Below, in pieces: positions 58,122 through 64,000 of a stretch of DNA of 64,000 nucleotides. Each line of letters starts with the position of its first letter. Position 1 is the first letter of the stretch. The stretch is from Taenia hydatigena. Taxonomy: Eukaryota > Platyhelminthes > Cestoda > Cyclophyllidea > Taeniidae. The notes under the pieces were generated by a model. The model did not search any database. It was not told where the DNA came from and saw only the letters and a program-made list of their open reading frames with translations. Both the position numbers and the translations under genes were made by a program. The stretch spans positions 1,844,387 through 1,908,386 of the forward strand of contig JADWOT020000008.1 of the NCBI GenBank assembly GCA_036345935.2, in the 5' to 3' direction.

Positions 58122-58594
58122 CATAAAAGTAACGGCAGTGGTAGCAGTGGCTATGTCGTAGCGAAAGTAATGAGAGATGGAGAATACAAGCCAGAGGTCT
58201 GCTGCAGGCAACGGTAAGGGACGGTGGGGTAGGAAATAAGTGCTGATACCGATATGATTTGAGCACATAGCCTTCCGATCTGAAGTCATAGTATGAAGAA
58301 CTGTGTGGTAGACCAGTTGCGCATGTTTCGTAAATGCTGTTTTAATTTGTGCGCTAAGAATGCTTCCTTAGACGCTTGGTTTTGCAAGGCATTACTGCCT
58401 TAGGCCCTAAAATGCCACTTCAACTTAATCACCCTTCCACAAGCTGTGGCTCAAGTTGCTCCAGATCACGATGCCCGTCATTTTTCAACCCGTTTAATGT
58501 TGCAAACAGCCGACGCTCTGACAGCTTTAGTTTTGATGACGTCTACCAGTCCATTTTATGCCAACAAGCCACACGACTTCTGAGAATAGGCTGA
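58122..58594 (+). CDS. Last two exons of a plus-strand gene, product unknown
   Basis: Exon 58122-58213 follows acceptor TCCTGTTGTCAG, starts in phase 0 and ends in phase 2 at donor GTAAGG. Exon 58372-58594 follows acceptor AATGCTTCCTTAG with one base completing the codon (CG+A, Arg) and runs 73 codons to TGA. The joined peptide of 104 residues has a Gly/Ser-rich start, YVVAKVMRDGEYKPEVCCRQ, a Ser/Cys-rich stretch (STSCGSSCSRSRC) and the C-terminus DDVYQSILCQQATRLLRIG. AATAAA follows 20 bp after the stop. Phase match, good splice sites and the close poly(A) signal support a real 3' end. The family is not recognised. The Ser/Arg-rich tail suggests an intracellular, possibly phosphorylated C-terminus (inference). 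Confidence 0.45.
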
Positions 58595-58613
58595 GTGTTT
58601 TTAAGAGTCTTTA

Positions 58614-58619
58614 AATAAA
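58614..58619 (+). terminator. AATAAA poly(A) signal
   Basis: Lies 20 bp behind the TGA at 58592-58594, giving a very short 3' UTR for the gene ending there. Confidence 0.5.
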
Positions 58620-60536
58620 TGCACTCTAAGCCATGTCTTAACCACCTTTAGGTGATGCGACCAAGACAAATTATGTGTTCCATCGTTACTGCATATACTG
58701 GCTCCTCGATTTTCCAGAAATACCGCGGGCGCGAAACGAAAGTGTTATAAATCCCTTCGCACATATTTGGCATGCATGTTTAAAAATGGCATTTCGTTCC
58801 TTTGAGGACTAGCCAGTACTCACTTCCCTATCTTGCAATCTGTTACTCTTTTTTCCAAAGCAATGGACTTCTGAATGGCTAACAATTATACGTGTCCAAA
58901 CAGAAGCACTAAGAGATGGATTAATTACATCTATTTTGGCATAATATGTTTTCCTGCGCTATTCACCATATCCTATTTTATCCATAGCCATTGCTGATGT
59001 AACAGTAATTGTTTTAAATGGTTCTTATGGCGACTCCAAAGTCTGGACGTCTGCTCAAAATAAGAGCTCTTTTCATAGTCATTGTTAACACAGAACTCAA
59101 TTTTGGTGATCTGCACATAAATCGCAGTGCAGCTGTGGGTCTTTGCAATCATTTTACTAACCCGCAGATCTTCATCAAGACGTGTAAAAGTAATATTTGT
59201 GTAATTTAACAACCTTGCAGGGTCGAGACGGAAGGTAAAAATTGGAATGGACGCATTTGTTAATGATGAGTAAATTGATTTCGCCACAGAGTGGAGCGGC
59301 TAGGCCAAATGAAAATGTGGGTATTAATTCTTTCCCTTCATTCACCTGGTTGGGACGCCGTTGTCCGAAAGCGGCATTGCAATGAGTCTTGAGAAGTTAT
59401 GGCTTTCTCGTATAAATTAAAAGCACTTAATTTACTTTCTTTTTCGCAAAAAATGAAGGAAGCAGGATAATGCGGTAAGTGCGTGCTATAATTTACGGCG
59501 TTTGATTTCACAGGGTTCTGCAAAATTTTGTCATCGATCTCTAACTGTTGATGCTTAGTGGCTTTTTATTAGAGACTGTGAAATAGCTCTTTGTGTGTGA
59601 AGTCGAATTTAACTTTACTTGGGTGTTGAGTGGCATGCGCGCAATGACCTTCGGTTATCAGCGACAAACATTCATAATCCTCACGCAAGCAGAGTGCTCC
59701 TTTGCGCAGGTCACATAATTATGCATTTTGGTTAACTGTCTTGAATGAAACAGCTTGTACAGGCCACTAGTTTTTTATTTGATCCATTGGTCGGGAGGCA
59801 CGTTAATAGCAAAGAGCAACAATGAAGCACTAAATTTACAGTAATGGAGAAGACTCAATATCCTTAGTAGAACTCAAACTCTGAGAAGGCGATCATCGAT
59901 TTGTGGACTTTAACGACATTTGAGAATTTAAGTTTTAGACAATGTCGCCTTCCATCAAGGAACATCCGTGACAGAAACAGAGCGTTGGTTAATTCAAGAG
60001 AGCTCCAGTACGTCTTAATAATGTCGAAATTCAACACAGTGCGCAATAAACCAGATTTGAGTAACGTCTGAAGGCCCATTGGCAGCCTCTCCTCCACAGG
60101 TGTTCACGTTCCCATCTTGAGAGGGGATCTTTTAAAAAGCCTTTGCTCTACACAACTAAACTGTGCTTTCTACTGCAGAAATGTAAGTTTGAAATAACGT
60201 CCAAATGATTGAAGCTGCCCATTGATCCCCTTAACATTGCCATATCAGCAATTACTTAACTCAATGCCATTGGAGCGATTGGCATGCTCGTAATTTACTC
60301 CCGGTTTATGCTATTTTAGTCGGAACTTCGAAGCATTCTAAGACACGGGGCGAACCACCAGAGAAGTAGACAATGCTGGTTGGAGACATAATAACCCTCT
60401 AGCATGATAAGAGGATATGTCGCTGGACACATGCACTAGTTGTATGTCACGCAATAGTAACACAATTTTAGATATACACTAGAAATTGTGTGAAGGGAAG
60501 TGCTTGAGGTACAAAAAATAACTCTTCTAAAGACGC
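58620..60536. other. About 1.9 kb without a recognisable gene
   Basis: Chance frames only (58973-59287 minus, 59018-59209 plus, 59864-60097 minus). Confidence 0.4.
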
Positions 60537-60608
60537 GGCTCAGTGGTCTAGGGGTATGATTCGCGCTTCGGGTGCGCGGGGTCCCGGGTTCGAATCCCGG
60601 CTGAGCCC
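60537..60608 (+). tRNA. tRNA-Pro(CGG)
   Basis: A 72-nt tRNA with a perfect 7-bp acceptor stem GGCTCAG/CTGAGCC, anticodon stem CGCGC/GCGCG with loop TTCGGGT (anticodon CGG), and T-arm CCGGG-TTCGAAT-CCCGG. Discriminator base C is followed by no encoded CCA, as in eukaryotes. A- and B-boxes are intact. A TTTT pol III terminator lies at 60621-60624. It decodes CCG proline codons and looks fully functional, unlike the other tRNA-like sequences in the window. Confidence 0.97.
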
Positions 60609-60620
60609 ATAGGGATCGCG

Positions 60621-60624
60621 TTTT
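60621..60624 (+). terminator. Pol III terminator of tRNA-Pro
   Basis: TTTT run 12 bp after the tRNA 3' end. Confidence 0.7.
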
Positions 60625-60819
60625 CGTAAGTCTCTTAATTCTTAGCTCTCAGCTTTATAAGGGTACACTACCGACTCGTAACCGCCTTCTTCTTCCACCC
60701 CTATTCTTTCTCCAATTTACGCTAAAAATGTTTCATAAGCACATCTATTCCAGCTTACTGCTCATCAGGAGTAAGTCTAACTCCGTCTACTTTCAATACC
60801 ATCGCTGCTCAACTTTGAT

Positions 60820-61008
60820 TTAATTCAAACGAGGCTTTGTATAAAAGGAGTTGAGGAGATCTCGCCCACTGGAACATTTGCACATTCTAAAAGTGTTTGT
60901 CTCGTGACGAATCTCTCTGTCCTTTCTATGCTGCAATAGCTTTAATTTGATGTGCTGTTGGGCTTCAGTCGCGCTTCTATGCTTTGGATAGACTGATTGC
61001 ACAAGGTA
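60820..61008 (-). CDS. Weak candidate terminal exon, basic peptide
   Basis: After an acceptor GTTTCAGCCAG the minus strand is open for 62 codons to TAA. The peptide is basic and hydrophilic (for example IKLKLLQHRKDREIRHETN) and ends FYTKPRLN. An ATTAAA variant poly(A) signal overlaps the stop region. No partner exon or domain was identified, so it may be chance. Confidence 0.22.
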   Translation of the reverse strand, partial: YLVQSVYPKHRSATEAQQHIKLKLLQHRKDREIRHETNTFRMCKCSSGRDLLNSFYTKPRLN

Positions 61009-64000
61009 CTGGCTGAAACTATTGTCGTATTTATCGCAGCGAAATTGGCGGCAACAAAGAAGTAGATGGCGAACAATGTGCCCTTCCTGCAACCCTTCTC
61101 GTCGCTGCATGACTAGACGAGCTCAACCCACTACACCACACCACACCACCACCTCTCCGCCTACCAGCCGGCCAGCCATCCATCCATTCACCATCCGCCA
61201 TCACGCATCCTCCACCTCCCTCTCCAGGTGGCCACCGCGACGGGCGCATGTGTGTGCAAATAGACGTGTAATGATTATCATGTGTGGTTTTATAACGTTA
61301 TAAGCACTATTGCTTCTAAATATTCTTTTATATAACACACTTGCGGTTGTTGCTGTCGCGTTCAAATCGTGCAGATAGACATGGATTTGTTGCTTGTTTT
61401 ATGCTTGTTTTATGTCAGTTTTCCCCACATCTGCTTTTAACGCTGCATGGATATTAAACGACCTTAATTTTGACAAAAAGTGCCTATGCTAGAAAAAGAG
61501 CATTCCTCGTCACAATTCTTTAAACACTAAGCAATTTTAATTGGCAATGAATGCAGTAATTTATAGGACTTGCTGTAGAGTTCGTGGTCCCATGCGAGTC
61601 AAAGGGCGTCTGCAGACGCTGTTGTAAGTGACAATGCAGCTATTTTTAACGGTTTCCCAATTCACTGAAAGCGCATCCGAGTTCAAAGTCACCTATAATT
61701 TCGTATTTCGCAATTATGTTAACTTTAAACTCTTAGCATTTGATCTTTTTTTCGCTTGCAACATTTATTTATTTTCAAACCAAATTTTCGATTTAAGTTG
61801 GAGTGCAAGACCACGCTCTGCTCCATTCGACTTAGTTCTTAGCAGGTCTTATGGTAAAAGGTGCTAACTTTACCTGCATCCCTCAGTGTGCTAATAGCGC
61901 AAACATTCCTCATTTTCTTTGAACGGAAACACTGCTTAAAATTCTATCCAGGCAAGTTTGCCTGAATCAAACAGAAAAAGCTTTAAGCAGTTCATTCATC
62001 CTTCAGTTCTCTATGGTTTGCATTATGCACCTACGAGGACATGCATTTCTTCACAAACTATATCATTATTTGTAAGCGCGATTAATTATTAGTGTGAATT
62101 ACGTTCATTGTTCTACTTTACACACAATGCATTGAAATCGTTCCTCGTCTCGAGTTACTCATGTGAAAACTGGCTATTAGCCTAGAGGAGTAAGCTCAGT
62201 CCAAATGCTAGTATTTATAAATGCGCCTAGTTCTGTAAGAGATCCACAATTTGCTAAAGAGTAAACCCGATTCGTGGTTTCCGAAGATCTGATTGGTCTG
62301 AAGAAAGTTATTTACTGTTCAACAAACCAACCTGGTCGTGTACTTAGCATTGGAGACTATTGTTGCCTGGACGGCTTCCATCTTGATAGTCCCACAATTG
62401 CGTGCATCCAAGTCATTTATGCTGGCAAGCAATGTCTCACTGTCTTCTTCCATCTTAATTACGATGTGCCACATACTTACAAGGGTTTCATATTATTTAG
62501 CATTACCTGTCATCTTATTTGTTAGCTTTGTCACAGCGCAAAAAGGACATTTTTAAACTGTATCATCAATGCATGAAGTTTCATGCGCTGCTTTAATCCA
62601 CTTGCAAATCTTCTGTGGCATTTCGTTTGTACATATGCCATAGAACTAAGTTGGTTGCTCAAGTACAGATGCGTCATCTCTTCCGGAAGTTGATTTATGC
62701 CATTTGTTACTACTAAGCAAAAAAGAAGCCAATGCGGCTGCACCATCATGTCACGATTTTTAACTTAAATTTGTGCTTGCAGACGTCGTAAAAATCGGAG
62801 TAAATGTACAATTTGATGAACGTTGCACGCAGGCTGTAAAATCCAATGCAGTAGTGTCACATTTAATCGGTTACAATTCTTCAGATTAACCAGTGCGCAC
62901 TTATTCGATCAAAATCTATTCAACCCTCATAGCATGTCTAATACTCCTGCGATCTTGTCAGTGCAGCGCTAGCTGAGGGTCTGGAGTAACTATTAGTCTA
63001 ATGGCAGCGGCTTTACTGACCGACACGTCGAGGTCACTCAAACCGTCACACTCTACCTATGCGAATGTGGGCCAATAAATCGAGTGCGGCGACAATATGA
63101 ATCAGGCCATTCACTGTTCTCATAAACAGGCATGTTTAAACCCGTCTCGATTGATGTGTTCATCATCTGCAGCTGGTGATTAGGTGACTGCACTCACGGT
63201 AGTACCTCGCCTCCGTCTCCCCCTCAATCCTCCCCTCCACCATGTCTTGCCATCAAACCGCCAATAGTTTCTACCCCACCAACGTCGTCCTACGACCCCA
63301 GTTTGTGTGCGCACGCGTAGTGTGAACATGGAACATGTAACAACACGTCCATTCGTAACATGACAGCGCATTTTTACGAACAGGGTGTTCGTGTTCTCTT
63401 TCAGACAGCCAACGGTCCGTCAATCCAGGAGGGCTGTACGGACCTTTACATAGATTAAGATTCCTAAAATTCCCGGTTAAAGTTCAGACTGAGCCGAAAG
63501 TGCTTAAGACTAATTTGGTGATTGCAAGCATCCAACTTCAAATGCTGTGGAAGTCTATTGAGTCTGTCCGATGTCCTGCTGCCCCTATGCTTGTCATCGT
63601 GCAAGTGGACATACCTACATAGAGAGAAAAACATGGCACATCCAGGGCTCATTCAAGAAAAAGGACAAGGGAAAACTATAGAAATAAAGCGTATGTGATC
63701 TACCCAACAATCTCTCTACTTTAAGAATGGTAAGTACCTGCGGACAAGAGGAAAAGGTGGCACAGGAAAAAAGATGTGACCAAAGAACTTGGGGCCAGAT
63801 CGGTAAAAACTACCATATTTCATACGATAAAACTTCAGCCCATTGATGAATTAATTACAGGCTCGGTAACAGGAATAATGAAGCTAAGCTGAAAATGCCT
63901 GCCAAACCAAACAATCGAAACGAAATGACTGCCTCTTCTTTGCATATTTCAAAAAAAGGCAGAAATTCACACGAGCAAAGAAGAGTTTAGAGGACCAAAT
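61009..64000. other. About 3 kb without a confident gene
   Basis: A CCACACCACACCACC-type low-complexity stretch lies at about 61126-61160. Pyrimidine-rich sequence at 63200-63260 resembles a splice tract, but no exon could be modelled after it. The remaining frames are short. Confidence 0.35.

Noticed and set aside
1..64000. CRISPR arrays, operons, bacterial ribosome binding sites, integrase or viral genes
   Set aside because: None seen. The sequence is eukaryotic in every gene that can be read.

Overview
This window is eukaryotic nuclear DNA. It has GT-AG split genes, TATA boxes 48-50 bp before the ATG of two secreted-protein genes, AATAAA signals, and one clean nuclear tRNA-Pro gene without an encoded CCA. 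Very short exons (11 and 38 nt), secreted Thr/Ser-rich mucin-like proteins and low gene density point to an invertebrate, plausibly a parasitic flatworm such as a tapeworm. That is inference, because no gene here fixes the species. A run of N (21387-21962) marks a gap in a draft assembly.

Layout. 0-5 kb: small, mostly minus-strand exons, among them a group of C2H2-zinc-finger-like exons bounded by phase-1 introns, with relics on the plus strand. 5-17 kb: almost no recognisable coding sequence; four decayed or doubtful tRNA-like sequences lie at 12.3-16.1 kb, and another runs off the left edge. 17.1-20.6 kb: a near-identical inverted repeat (arms about 830 bp, spacer 1.86 kb) that ends about 150 bp before the promoter of mucin-like gene 1 (20.8-22.55 kb). 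That gene is mostly a 147-bp (49-codon) tandem repeat. 23.5-25.5 kb: the 3' half of a plus-strand split gene with an 11-nt exon. 27.4-28.7 kb: two candidate divergent genes. 29.55-31.06 kb: an inverted duplication holding two tail-to-tail copies of one split gene; one copy is frameshifted. 32.4-33.2 kb: the 3' exons of a minus-strand gene. 36-41 kb and 54.8-57.5 kb: diverged dispersed duplications without recognisable coding content. 42.4-43.45 kb: mucin-like gene 2, whose frame is interrupted by two stops. 51.8-52.6 kb: a fibronectin type III exon joined in phase to a Ser/Thr-rich tail. 58.1-58.6 kb: the last two exons of a plus-strand gene. 60.5 kb: tRNA-Pro(CGG).

The best-supported theme is surface or secreted glycoprotein biology. 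Two mucin-like genes share one core-promoter layout, and a third gene combines an FN3 domain with a Ser/Thr-rich stalk. The rest looks like slowly decaying duplicated DNA. Exon models other than the mucins and the FN3 exon rest on splice signals, phase agreement or internal duplication, not on recognised families, and their confidences reflect this.
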